Source of the DNA: Mycolicibacterium goodii
GTDB lineage: Bacteria; Actinomycetota; Actinomycetes; Mycobacteriales; Mycobacteriaceae
Direction of reading: 5' to 3'
Length of the DNA: 64,000 bases
Assembly (NCBI RefSeq): GCF_001187505.1
Contig: NZ_CP012150.1
Span: 1,178,001-1,242,000 of the forward strand
Shown here: positions 55,430-63,913 of the stretch, piece by piece
Layout: every line of letters begins with the position of its first letter
Numbering within the stretch: position 1 is the first letter of the stretch
Position numbers and translations under genes: made by a program
Notes under the pieces: generated by a model
Seen by the model: only the letters and a program-made list of their open reading frames with translations
Databases searched by the model: none
Told to the model about the DNA's origin: nothing

Positions 55430-56215
55430 GTGGAGCACTCGCCGGAGAGATCGCGCGGCATTTCTCGGCGCGACGCGCTGCGCTACACGGCCGCCGCCTC
55501 GGTGCTGGCGGGTCTTGGCGCGGGCGTGGCGGCTGCCCCCGCATCGGCCGCGGCACCCCAACTGATCGACTTCGCCGCGGCCCAGATCCCCGCCGAGCAC
55601 ATCAAGGCCGCGGGCTACGCCGGCGTCATCAACTACGTGTCCACCTCACGGCCCGGTTCGTCCTTCGGCGCCAAGCCGATTACGCGTCCCTATGCCGAAT
55701 CACTGACCAAGGCCGGCCTGGTGATCGTCAGCAACTACCAGTACGGCAAGCCCGGCGGGACCGCGCCGTCGGACTTCACCCGCGGCGCCGCAGGCGGTGT
55801 CGCCGACGCGAAGACCGCATGGCAACTGCACACCGCGGCAGGCGGCGCCAAGAACGCGCCCATCTACTTCTCCGTCGACGAGGACATCGACAGGCAGACC
55901 TGGAATGACGTTGCGCTGCCATGGTTCCGGGGCATCAACTCGGTGATCGGCGTCATGCGCACCGGCGTGTACGGCGGAATCAGCGTGTGCCAGTGGGCCA
56001 TCGAAGACGGAGTGATCGGCCGGTCACGCACACCCGGCAAGGCATGGGCGTGGCAGACCCGCTCGTGGTCGAACGGCAAGGTCCACCCCGCGGCGGTGCT
56101 CTACCAGCACACCATCGACACGGCATCGAATCCGGGACCGCTCGTCGGTGGCATCCGCGTCGACGTCAACGATGCCCTGGCGCAGGACATCGGCCAGTGG
56201 AATTTCCACACCTGA
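55430..56215 (+). CDS. Tat-exported DUF1906 (glycoside-hydrolase-like) protein
   Basis: A 261-residue protein. The N-terminus has a twin-arginine signal, GISRRDALRYTAAASVLAGL (Arg13, Arg14), and ends near ASA. The mature part (about 42-261) is a DUF1906 TIM-barrel: IDFAAAQIPAEHIKAAGYAGVINYVS, IYFSVDEDID, GVYGGISVCQWAIEDG. The family resembles peptidoglycan-active GH25-like hydrolases and includes the M. tuberculosis Tat substrate Rv2525c. It is preceded by the MarR site. GTG start. Confidence 0.87.
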   Translation: MEHSPERSRGISRRDALRYTAAASVLAGLGAGVAAAPASAAAPQLIDFAAAQIPAEHIKAAGYAGVINYVSTSRPGSSFGAKPITRPYAESLTKAGLVIVSNYQYGKPGGTAPSDFTRGAAGGVADAKTAWQLHTAAGGAKNAPIYFSVDEDIDRQTWNDVALPWFRGINSVIGVMRTGVYGGISVCQWAIEDGVIGRSRTPGKAWAWQTRSWSNGKVHPAAVLYQHTIDTASNPGPLVGGIRVDVNDALAQDIGQWNFHT

Positions 56216-56249
56216 GGTCACATCACTTTAATCTCGGTCGGCGTGACGC

Positions 56250-57137
56250 TCAACGGGTGACGGCGCGCGGGGCGTCGACCGCGGCGAGCTTCTCCGGATT
56301 GGCGATGGCGTAGAGGCGGGTGATCCTGCCCGCGCTGATCTCCAGGGTCACCAGCGCGACCAGGTGATCGTCGGCGCGCACCGCGATGGCGGGAGCGCCG
56401 TTGGCGGTGACGATCTCGAAACGCAGGCCGGGGCGCATGCCCTTGATGATCGCGCCTGCCACCCTCTCGGCACCCACCACCGGTCGGCGTGCGGCACCCG
56501 GCGCGCCGCCACCGTCGGCGATCGTGACGACATCCGGCGCCAACAGGGCCACCAGGCCGGACATGTCGCCCGTTGTCGCCGCGGTCAGGAACTGCTGTGT
56601 GATCTCGGCGGCCTGCCCGGAATCGACGGGGTCGAACCGTCTGCGCCGCGCGTGCACATGTTCGCGTGCGCGGTGCGCGATCTGGCGCACCGCCGCGGAG
56701 GACTTGCCGACCGCCTCGGAGATCTCGGAGTACTCGAATCCGAACACGTCGTGCAGCACGAAAACCGCACGTTCGTCGGGTGTGAGGGTTTCGAGCACCA
56801 CCAGCATGGCCATCGACACCGACTCCGCGAGCACCACGTCGGCTGAGGCGTCCCGGTCGTCGAGCAGCAGCGGTTCGGGCAGCCACGGGCCGACATAGGC
56901 CTCGCGTCGCCGCGCGCTCGCACGCTGCGCCTTGAGCGCCTGCCGCGTCACCAACTGCGCCAGATACGATTTCGTGTCGCGCACCGCCGCAAGATCGACC
57001 TGGGCCCAACGCAGGTAACTGTCTTGGAGCACATCGTCGGATTCGGTGACGGAGCCGAGGATCTCATAGGCGATCGTGAACAGCAGCGGCCGCAACAACG
57101 TGAATCGCTCTGCGTGATCACCGAATTGAATCGTCAT
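56250..57137 (-). CDS. sigJ: ECF sigma factor with SnoaL-like C-terminus (SigJ type)
   Basis: A 295-residue ECF41-like sigma factor. Sigma-2 (about 15-85; AYEILGSVTESDDVLQDSYLRWA), sigma-4 (about 110-165; LETLTPDERAVFVLHDVFGFEYSEISEAVGKSSAAVRQIAHRARE), then a SnoaL/NTF2-like domain (about 175-290, LAPDVVTIADGG). Such sigma factors have no separate anti-sigma; the C-terminal domain modulates activity. It starts inside the flavoprotein gene (20-bp overlap) and so is in the same operon, which is the common context of this type. Confidence 0.87.
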   Translation of the reverse strand: MTIQFGDHAERFTLLRPLLFTIAYEILGSVTESDDVLQDSYLRWAQVDLAAVRDTKSYLAQLVTRQALKAQRASARRREAYVGPWLPEPLLLDDRDASADVVLAESVSMAMLVVLETLTPDERAVFVLHDVFGFEYSEISEAVGKSSAAVRQIAHRAREHVHARRRRFDPVDSGQAAEITQQFLTAATTGDMSGLVALLAPDVVTIADGGGAPGAARRPVVGAERVAGAIIKGMRPGLRFEIVTANGAPAIAVRADDHLVALVTLEISAGRITRLYAIANPEKLAAVDAPRAVTR

Positions 57138-58317
57138 GACCGGACCCCTTCGCGTCGGCCAGACCGGGTGACGTCACAGTCGCACCGCTCTTGAGCCACG
57201 ACGCCGCACCGGGCCTCCTGCCTTCGCGGCGCAGACTCCACAGGATGCCCTTGAGGACACCCTCTTTCAACGACCCGGCGATGCGGCCGCGGAGGTGGAA
57301 GTCGAGTGGCGTGTCGTCTCTGCGCGTGAACTGCATGACCGCCGCGTGCCTGCCGAGCCCGAGGCAGGAGCCCACATACCCCAGGGAGAACGCCTTTGGC
57401 GGGGTGCCCGCGATGCGGCTGAGGATGGTGTCGGCGGCCGTGGCACCCATGGGTCCCGCCGTGTAGCAGGCCATGCGCAAGGCGCGGCCCGACGGCGCCG
57501 CTGCGTCGCCTGCGGCGAGAACACGATCGTCGTCGATGCTGGTGAGCGTCTCGTCGGTGATCAACCGGCCGAGTGTGTCGGTGCGCAGACCGCTGCGGGC
57601 CGCCAGATCGGGAACCCCGAATCCGCCCGCCCAGATGGTCAGATCACTGCGCCACACCATGCCGTCGCTGAGCACCACCGCGTCGGGGCCGACTGCCGTC
57701 ACCATCGCTTCTTCCAGCACCCCCACCCCATTGTCGGTCATCCACTTGGCCACAGCCCGCCGAGCCGGGTCCCCGAGCGTGGGTCCCAACTGCCCACCCG
57801 CGATCAAGCTGACGGTGCGTTTCTGCATGGCCAGTTCGGCGGCCATCTCGATCCCGGTGAATCCACCGCCGACCACCGTGATCCAGGCGTGGGGACTGAG
57901 ACGATTCACCGCCTCGTGCAGCCGCTGGGCGGACTCGTACTCGGCCATCGTGTGGGCGAATTCTGCTGCGCCTCCGACAGATTCAGGGACGGCTGCGGTG
58001 CTGCCCACGGCGTAGACGACGTAGTCGTATTCCACCGATCCGCCGGAGGTCAACTGGATCCGGCGGTTTGCCGTGTCGATGCGGTCGGCCTGGTCGACGA
58101 GCAGGCGCACGCCGGGCCCCAGCAACGCCTGATACTCCGCGGTGGCGTCGTGGGAGCCCGCGGCGGCCTGGTGCAGGCGCAGGCGTTGCACGAACCGGGG
58201 TCGCGGGTTGATGAGCGTGATCTCGACGTCGGGGTTCTGCTGCAGACGGTTGGCGGTCAAAGTGCCGGCATATCCCCCGCCGATGACGACAACGCTGTGG
58301 GTCTTGTGTTCAGTCAT
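57118..58317 (-). CDS. NDH-2-like FAD/NAD(P)-dependent oxidoreductase
   Basis: A 399-residue pyridine nucleotide-disulfide-type flavoprotein: VVVIGGGYAGTLTANRLQQNP at the N-terminus (FAD), a second dinucleotide fold ITVVGGGFTGIEMAAELA around 160, and VLAAGDAAAP for FAD. It resembles type II NADH dehydrogenases and carotenoid/oxidoreductase relatives that are partnered with ECF41 sigma factors. There is no clear membrane anchor. It is the first gene of the flavoprotein-sigma operon, with ATG at 58317. Confidence 0.84.
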   Translation of the reverse strand: MTEHKTHSVVVIGGGYAGTLTANRLQQNPDVEITLINPRPRFVQRLRLHQAAAGSHDATAEYQALLGPGVRLLVDQADRIDTANRRIQLTSGGSVEYDYVVYAVGSTAAVPESVGGAAEFAHTMAEYESAQRLHEAVNRLSPHAWITVVGGGFTGIEMAAELAMQKRTVSLIAGGQLGPTLGDPARRAVAKWMTDNGVGVLEEAMVTAVGPDAVVLSDGMVWRSDLTIWAGGFGVPDLAARSGLRTDTLGRLITDETLTSIDDDRVLAAGDAAAPSGRALRMACYTAGPMGATAADTILSRIAGTPPKAFSLGYVGSCLGLGRHAAVMQFTRRDDTPLDFHLRGRIAGSLKEGVLKGILWSLRREGRRPGAASWLKSGATVTSPGLADAKGSGHDDSIR

Positions 58318-58323
58318 GCCCTC

Positions 58324-58351
58324 GAGACCCCGCCGCGGACTCCGCTGTGAC
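58324..58351 (-). promoter_or_regulatory. Possible SigJ-type autoregulatory promoter
   Basis: On the minus strand GTCACA (58346-58351) is followed by 16 nt and GGTCTC (58324-58329). GTCACA matches the -35 reported for M. tuberculosis SigJ exactly; the -10 is weaker (3 of 6 of CGTCCT). It would give a leaderless or nearly leaderless transcript of the flavoprotein-sigma operon. Confidence 0.35.
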
Positions 58352-58406
58352 AGATGCCCTGCAATTGTGTCGCACATCACAATCCGAATTGGGTATCCAC
58401 CGGTCC

Positions 58407-59399
58407 ATGACGAACACGAACACGCGCGGAAGAGCAGGCGACGGCGACACCGCCGAGCCCGATACCGTGGTGATCTTCGCGCCGATGCCCGTGCTCACCG
58501 TGACCGTCGAAGACCGGTCCGGCGAGGACGACATCCACGTGCATGCGGGCGGACAGGGGGTGTGGCAGTCCCGCATGGTGTCCTCGCTGGGTGTGCCGAC
58601 GGTGTTGTGCTCAGCGCTGGGCGGCGAGACCGGGTCCGTGCTCGGCCATCTGCTGCCCACCACCGATGTCACGGTTCGATCCGTCCCGGTCAGTTCACGA
58701 AACGGCGCCTACGTCCACGACCGTCGCAAGGGAGACCGGGAGGTCGTCGCGGAGAGTCCCGGCAGCGCACTGGACCGCCACGAACTCGATTCCCTCTACG
58801 AACTCACGCTGACCGAGGGCCTCACCCACGGGCGTGTCCTTCTGTCCGGGCCGCAGGACGACCGGGTGCTTCCGGCCGATCTGTACCGGCGCCTGTCCAC
58901 CGACCTCGGCGCCAACGGGTGCAAGGTTGCAGCCGACCTCGCCGGCGAACGACTCGAGGCGGTCCTCGCCGGCCACCCGGACCTGATCAAGGTGAGCCAC
59001 GAGGAACTGCTCGACGACGGCCGGGCCAAATCGGACGACGCCGAGGACCTTGTCGCGGCCATGCGGACGCTGCGCGACGAGGGCGGCGCGGGCACGATCG
59101 TCGTCTCGCGGGCCGGGGCCGCGCCCGCCCTGGCGCTGTTCGACGACGACGACCTCGGTGCGGCCGCCATCGTGGAGGTCGTGATGCCCAAGCTCGAGCC
59201 GGCCGACCCGGCAGGCGCCGGTGACTCGATGACCGCGGGCATGGTCGCCGCGCTGGCTCGCGGCCGTTCGCTGCGTCAGGCGCTGCAGATCGGGGCGGCG
59301 TGCGGGGCGCTCAACGTCGTGCGGCACGGGTTGGGCACCGGTGGTGCGCGGGCCGTCGACACGCTCGCCGACCGGGTCGAGTTGCGGCCCTGGAAATAG
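58407..59399 (+). CDS. PfkB-family carbohydrate kinase (1-phosphofructokinase-like)
   Basis: A 330-residue kinase with GGQGVWQSRMVSSLG near the N-terminus and the C-terminal signature LEPADPAGAGDSMTAGMVAALARG (catalytic Asp). The pattern is that of the PfkB branch containing 1-phosphofructokinase and tagatose kinases. It is followed 28 bp later by SurE. No transporter is adjacent, so the substrate is open. Confidence 0.83.
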   Translation: MTNTNTRGRAGDGDTAEPDTVVIFAPMPVLTVTVEDRSGEDDIHVHAGGQGVWQSRMVSSLGVPTVLCSALGGETGSVLGHLLPTTDVTVRSVPVSSRNGAYVHDRRKGDREVVAESPGSALDRHELDSLYELTLTEGLTHGRVLLSGPQDDRVLPADLYRRLSTDLGANGCKVAADLAGERLEAVLAGHPDLIKVSHEELLDDGRAKSDDAEDLVAAMRTLRDEGGAGTIVVSRAGAAPALALFDDDDLGAAAIVEVVMPKLEPADPAGAGDSMTAGMVAALARGRSLRQALQIGAACGALNVVRHGLGTGGARAVDTLADRVELRPWK

Positions 59400-59420
59400 C
59401 CGGAAGTAGCTGGAAACAGG
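59391..59420 (+). repeat. Three degenerate 10-bp units at the pfkB-surE junction
   Basis: TGGAAATAGC, CGGAAGTAGC and TGGAAACAGG follow each other; the first contains the pfkB stop codon. The third provides part of the SurE ribosome-binding site (AGGAGG). Confidence 0.4.
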
Positions 59421-59427
59421 AGGACGC

Positions 59428-60207
59428 GTGCCACGCGCATTGGTGACCAACGACGACGGCATCGACTCGGCCGGCCTGCACCAACTGGCCCTCGCCGCAC
59501 GTGACTACGGGCTCGACGTGATCGTGGCGGCACCCGCCGAGCAGGCCAGCGGTGCGAGTGCGGCACTCAGTGCGGTCCGCCATGAAGGACGCACCATCGT
59601 CGAGCGCCGCGAAGTCCCCGGGCTCGACGGGATCGAGGTCTGGGCGGTGCACGCACAACCCGGTCACATCGTCGCGGCGGCGTTGAACGGCTGGTTCACG
59701 CCGCGGCCCGACCTGGTGCTGTCCGGGATCAATCACGGTGCCAACGTCGGACGGGCCGTTCTGCACTCGGGCACCGTCGGCGCGGCGCTCACCGCGAAGA
59801 TCAGCGACACCCGGGCGTTGGCGGTCTCATTGGATGTCGCCTTGCACCCGACCGGCGTGCGGCACTGGGAATCCGCGGCCGGTCTGCTGGCGCCGGTACT
59901 GGAGTTGTTGTTCGAGGCGCCCGAGCCGACCGTCCTGTCCCTCAACGTCCCCGACGTGCCGCCGGAGGAGTTGAAACCGATTCGGCACGCTCGGCTGGCG
60001 CGTGGCGGCGCGGTGCAGACCCGCGTCGACGACGTCTCCGACGGCGGAGTGCGACTCGCCGAGGTCGAGATCTCGGAGGAGTTCGAACCGGGCACCGACG
60101 CCGCGCTGCTGGCTGCCGGTCACCCGACGCTCACGGAATTGCGGTCCATCGAAGCGCACGACGGTGAGCTGGTGCCGAACTGGCTGGAGGCTCGGGTCGG
60201 TGGTTGA
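59428..60207 (+). CDS. surE: SurE-like 5'-nucleotidase
   Basis: A 259-residue SurE phosphatase: LVTNDDGIDSAGLHQLALAAR (metal-binding Asp-Asp) and the block VLSGINHGANVGRAVLHSGTVGAALTAK. It removes phosphate from nucleoside 5'- and 3'-monophosphates or short polyphosphate. It is expressed with the PfkB kinase. AGGAGG lies before the GTG start. Confidence 0.87.
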   Translation: MPRALVTNDDGIDSAGLHQLALAARDYGLDVIVAAPAEQASGASAALSAVRHEGRTIVERREVPGLDGIEVWAVHAQPGHIVAAALNGWFTPRPDLVLSGINHGANVGRAVLHSGTVGAALTAKISDTRALAVSLDVALHPTGVRHWESAAGLLAPVLELLFEAPEPTVLSLNVPDVPPEELKPIRHARLARGGAVQTRVDDVSDGGVRLAEVEISEEFEPGTDAALLAAGHPTLTELRSIEAHDGELVPNWLEARVGG

Positions 60208-60219
60208 GGCCGAGCGGGG

Positions 60220-61317
60220 TCAACGCCGCGGTGTCGTGGTGACGTGCACGTGGTCGAAGTGACCGTAACCGGACGCCTGCGGACCGGCGGGCGTGTAATA
60301 CGTTCCGCGCCAGATCACGTCCTGCAGCCCGAACCGGGCCGCATTGCTCAATGCGAAATCGCGGATCTCGTTGCCGAGTGCGATGCCCTCGGGGCTCGTG
60401 GGGTTGGGGATCATCACGTCGATCGCCAGGCCGCTGGGATGCCACGGCTTGGAGTCCGGCCGCACACCGCCGATCTCGGCGATCTGCGGGTACCGCATGC
60501 TGATCGCCCGCGCCACGTAGACGGTGTTGGGCTGCAGGCCGGTCTCGTTCGCGACGCCGACCGGCAGCGCCTCCGGGATGTCGCCGGGGATCGCAAGGAG
60601 GTTGCGGGCAGCCGGTTCCTCGCCGGGAGCCGGGCCGGGCATCGCAACGATCGCCGGATCGACCGGCGCCGCCGGCGGCGTGTTGTCGATGACCGCCTGC
60701 TGCTGCGGTGTCAAGGCCGCATATTGCGCCTCGGCGGCGGAGATCTGCGCCAGCAGTTCCTTCCACTTGGCCTGCAGGTCGGCGCGCACCGCGTCGGCCT
60801 GCTCGGCCTTGGCGCGGGCATCGGCCGCCGACTTCTCCGACGCCTGGGCGGCGGCGACCGCGCGATCGCGTGCTTCTTGGTAGGCCTTCATCTGGTCCGC
60901 GAGCTCAGCGGCGACGGTCCGATCCAACGCCAGCTGGTCGATCAGCTGTTGGGGCGAGGTGGCGGTCAGTACCGCCGCCATCTGGCCGGTGCGCCCACTC
61001 ATGTAGGTCATCGCCGCCAGACGATCGGCCGCGGCCTGATGCGGCGCAAGCTGTTCGTTGGCGGCCGCGAGGGCTTCCTGATCGACGCGGTGGCGCTCGT
61101 CGGCCGCGGCCTGCTCGGCCTGTCTGGCGTCGGCATCACGTTGGGCGGCTGTGACGGCTTCGCGGGCTTTCACGGCCTGTTGGGACAACTCCTGGAGTTT
61201 GGCCAACGCATCCGCCGCGGGGTCCGCCTGCACGGCGCCGACCGTGAACGCCAGCACCAACAAGGTGGCAACAACTCCGCACACCGCTCGCCGAGCTGTT
61301 CGGCGCACCCCGGTCAT
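60220..61317 (-). CDS. Exported coiled-coil protein with C-terminal peptidase-like domain
   Basis: A 365-residue protein with a signal peptide (RRAVCGVVATLLVLAFTVGAVQA) and a long alanine/glutamine-rich coiled coil (about residues 30-200, with many A/E/Q/K heptads), similar to the N-terminus of mycobacterial RipA-type proteins. The C-terminal domain (about 240-365) has SKPWHPSGLAIDVMIPN and YGHFDHVHVTT, the His/Asp pattern of the ARB-07466-like region related to M15 peptidases. It probably acts in the cell wall. Starts at ATG 61317 and GTG 61329 are both open. Confidence 0.82.
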   Translation of the reverse strand: MTGVRRTARRAVCGVVATLLVLAFTVGAVQADPAADALAKLQELSQQAVKAREAVTAAQRDADARQAEQAAADERHRVDQEALAAANEQLAPHQAAADRLAAMTYMSGRTGQMAAVLTATSPQQLIDQLALDRTVAAELADQMKAYQEARDRAVAAAQASEKSAADARAKAEQADAVRADLQAKWKELLAQISAAEAQYAALTPQQQAVIDNTPPAAPVDPAIVAMPGPAPGEEPAARNLLAIPGDIPEALPVGVANETGLQPNTVYVARAISMRYPQIAEIGGVRPDSKPWHPSGLAIDVMIPNPTSPEGIALGNEIRDFALSNAARFGLQDVIWRGTYYTPAGPQASGYGHFDHVHVTTTPRR

Positions 61318-61544
61318 ACGGATTGTCACGATCCTTCGCTGCAGGGGCCCGCTCCCGGCCCGGCTGTACATGCCCCGGACAGGCTACGAACTGGCCTACC
61401 GGATGTCCACTCCTACCTGCGCCCGCCGGCACGGTCAAAGGGCTCCGGGTCCGCGCCTCCGCCGCAGGCCGTTTAGGCTGGAAAACCGGTGGGTACAGCG
61501 TTGACCTCGCTCTCCCGGTTCAGGGATCACATCGGAGGAGACCT

Positions 61545-62456
61545 ATGCGTCGGCGACGGCCGAGATCGGTGCTTACAGGAATGGCATTCATCGCCTGCGC
61601 GACGCTTGTCGTGAGCGGTTGCACGGCGCCTGCCGGGGGCGCGCCGCCCGCCGCCGACCACACGCCGCGAGCAACCGTCACCCCGCCGCAGGCACCGCCT
61701 CCGGTGCAGCCGCCCGCATCATTCGCTGGGCTCGACTCGCGCATGCAGCAGGCCACCGACGACGCTGCCGCATCCGGGGCGACCATCGAGGTCCTCGTGC
61801 TGGACCGCGACACCGGTGAGATCGTGTCGAACGGCAACAGCAAGCCGTTTCCGATCGCGTCCGTGGTGAAGCTGTTCATCGCCGACGATCTGCTGCTGCA
61901 GGAAGCCGAAGGCAAGACCGAGCTCTCCCCCGCCGACCGCAAGTCACTCGACATCATGCTGCGCTCGTCGGATGACAGTGCGGCGCAGATGTTCTGGGAT
62001 CGCAGCGGCGGAAACGCCATCATCTCGCGCATCAAGGCCCGTTACGGACTGCCCGGCACGACCGCGCCCTACAACGGGCATTGGGACGTCACCCAGAGCA
62101 CCGCAGCCGATCTCGTCCACTACTACGACATGCTGCTCAGCGGTGGCGGTGGACTACCGCGCGACAAGGCCGACATCATCGTCAACAACCTCGCGCAGTT
62201 CACGCCGTCGGGAACCGACGGTTACCCGCAACGCTTCGGGATCCCCGACGGCCTGTCCGGTGAGGTCGTCGCGGTCAAGCAGGGTTGGTTTTGCTGCTGG
62301 AACCGCGCCAACCAGTTGCACGTGTCCACCGGCATCATCGGCCCCGATCGCCGTTACCTGATGGCGATCAGCTCCCTCGACCCGACCAGTGCGGGCGCTG
62401 CCCGGGAGAACATCACCGACGCCGTGCGGACGATGTTCCCGGGCGGGACGATCTGA
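61545..62456 (+). CDS. Beta-lactamase-fold lipoprotein (serine hydrolase-like)
   Basis: A 303-residue lipoprotein. Lipobox VVSGCTAP (Cys26), a proline-rich linker (residues 35-60), then a class A beta-lactamase-like domain with SVVK (Ser106, Lys109), SDD (Ser142) in place of SDN, and KQG (Lys245) in place of KTG. The deviations argue against true beta-lactamase activity; a cell-wall peptidase or amide hydrolase is more likely. GGAGGAG lies before the ATG. Confidence 0.84.
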   Translation: MRRRRPRSVLTGMAFIACATLVVSGCTAPAGGAPPAADHTPRATVTPPQAPPPVQPPASFAGLDSRMQQATDDAAASGATIEVLVLDRDTGEIVSNGNSKPFPIASVVKLFIADDLLLQEAEGKTELSPADRKSLDIMLRSSDDSAAQMFWDRSGGNAIISRIKARYGLPGTTAPYNGHWDVTQSTAADLVHYYDMLLSGGGGLPRDKADIIVNNLAQFTPSGTDGYPQRFGIPDGLSGEVVAVKQGWFCCWNRANQLHVSTGIIGPDRRYLMAISSLDPTSAGAARENITDAVRTMFPGGTI

Positions 62457-62463
62457 CGCCCGT

Positions 62464-63204
62464 TCAGATCTGGATCTGACCTCCGTCGACGACCAACTCC
62501 GCGCCGGTCATGAAACTGCTCTGATCGGACGCCAGGAACAGCACCGCGGCGGCGACCTCGTCGGGATCTCCCAGGCGCTTCATGGGCACCTGGGCGGCCC
62601 ACCCGTCGAGCTGTTCCTGCTGTTCGTCGGCGGGTACCAGGCCTTCGAGTCCCGGTGTGCGGATCGGGCCGGGGACAAGGGTGTTGACCCGGATCTTGCG
62701 GTCGACCAGCTCGGCCGCCCAGGTGCGGCCCAGTGACCGGATGGCGGCCTTCGACGCGGCGTAGAGCCCGAACGCCGGGACACCTTTGGCGGGGGCGGTG
62801 GAACCGGTCAGGACGATCGACGCGCCTTCATTGAGCAGTGGCAACACCTTCTGCACGGTGAACACCGTGCCACCGACGTTGCGATCGAAGTTCTCCCGAT
62901 AGTGCTGCGGCGTCACCTCCGCGAGCGTGGCGTAGTCACCACCACCGGCATTGGCGAACACGATGTCAAGGCCTTTGCCCCGCTTGGCAATTGCCTGCGC
63001 GAGCGCATCGAGTTCCTCCGGCTTGCTGATGTCGCTCTGCAGGCCGTGGGCTCCGATCGACGCCGCGGCCTTCTCGGCGCGCACGCGGTCACGGCCCGTG
63101 ATGAAGACATACGCGGCTTCCTCTGCCAACCGTTTCGCCGCCGCGTGTCCGATGCCCGATGTGCCGCCGGTGACCAGTGCCGTCTTGCCGTCGAGTTGTC
63201 CCAT
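62464..63204 (-). CDS. Short-chain dehydrogenase/reductase
   Basis: A 246-residue SDR: TGGTSGIGHAAAKRL, the ANAGGGDY variant of NNAG, LTGSTAPAKGVPAFGLYAASKAAIRSLGRT with Tyr and Lys, and a C-terminal GAELVVDGGQIQI. It is a paralogue of the SDR at 2105. It lies 154 bp downstream of a MarR gene on the same strand, with a strong inverted repeat between them, so it is the likely regulated target. Confidence 0.87.
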   Translation of the reverse strand: MGQLDGKTALVTGGTSGIGHAAAKRLAEEAAYVFITGRDRVRAEKAAASIGAHGLQSDISKPEELDALAQAIAKRGKGLDIVFANAGGGDYATLAEVTPQHYRENFDRNVGGTVFTVQKVLPLLNEGASIVLTGSTAPAKGVPAFGLYAASKAAIRSLGRTWAAELVDRKIRVNTLVPGPIRTPGLEGLVPADEQQEQLDGWAAQVPMKRLGDPDEVAAAVLFLASDQSSFMTGAELVVDGGQIQI

Positions 63205-63247
63205 GTGCGTGCTCCGTTTCTGTGTTCGTACGGTCGCACCGTGCAAC

Positions 63248-63267
63248 ATAGGTGATATGTCACCTAT
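63248..63267. promoter_or_regulatory. Palindromic operator between marR and SDR
   Basis: ATAGGTGATATGTCACCTAT has perfect 8-bp arms around 4 bp. It lies 44 bp before the SDR start. The upstream MarR protein is the natural candidate to bind it. Confidence 0.65.
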
Positions 63268-63358
63268 TCCCGGAAACTCTTCTGGCCGAGCGTGGGCCTC
63301 ATGCACGGAATTCGGCGGGAAAGCGTGCACAGGCCCCACGTTCGGGCCCACGGATCAA

Positions 63359-63868
63359 CTATCTGGGTTCCGGCGGCAGCGAGCTGTTGTGATTGAGGTT
63401 GGCGTGGATGTGCTCCAGCGCGGTCGTGAACGGGCCGAGCAGATCATCGGGCAAGGGGTCGAAGAACAGGCGGTGAACCAGGTCGACGTGGCCAGGGGCG
63501 GCGTCCTCGATCGCGCGGCGTCCGGTCGCGGTGAGCACGACGATGGTCGTGCGGCCGTCCTCGGTGCTCGGGCGACGCGCCGTGAGACCTCGTTCCTCCA
63601 TCCGCCGCAACTGATGTGACAGCCTGCTGCGTTCCCAGCCGATCTGCGCGGCCAGGTCGCCCACCCGCATGCCGTCCTCGTTGTCATCGCTCAGCGCAAC
63701 GAGAACGTCGTAGTCGGACAGCGACAGTCCCGAGTCGGCCTGCAACTGGCGGTTCATCTCATAGGTCATCCGCAGCTGCACTCGCATATACGCGATCCAG
63801 GCGCGCTGCTGCTTCGGCGACAACCACCCCCGTTTCGGTGCTGTCTCCCGCGATCGTGCCGGCGTCAC
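63359..63868 (-). CDS. MarR-family transcriptional regulator
   Basis: A 169-residue regulator: LSLSDYDVLVALSDDNEDGMRVGDLAAQIGWERSRLSHQLRRMEERGLTARRPSTEDGRTTIVVLTATG, a complete MarR winged helix. The GTG start at 63868 fits the family length. It probably controls the SDR at 62464 through the palindrome in the gap between them. Confidence 0.86.
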   Translation of the reverse strand: MTPARSRETAPKRGWLSPKQQRAWIAYMRVQLRMTYEMNRQLQADSGLSLSDYDVLVALSDDNEDGMRVGDLAAQIGWERSRLSHQLRRMEERGLTARRPSTEDGRTTIVVLTATGRRAIEDAAPGHVDLVHRLFFDPLPDDLLGPFTTALEHIHANLNHNSSLPPEPR

Positions 63869-63913
63869 GCTGTCAGTATGACGCCCCAGGTGTGATCGCC
63901 GGCGTTGAGCGCG

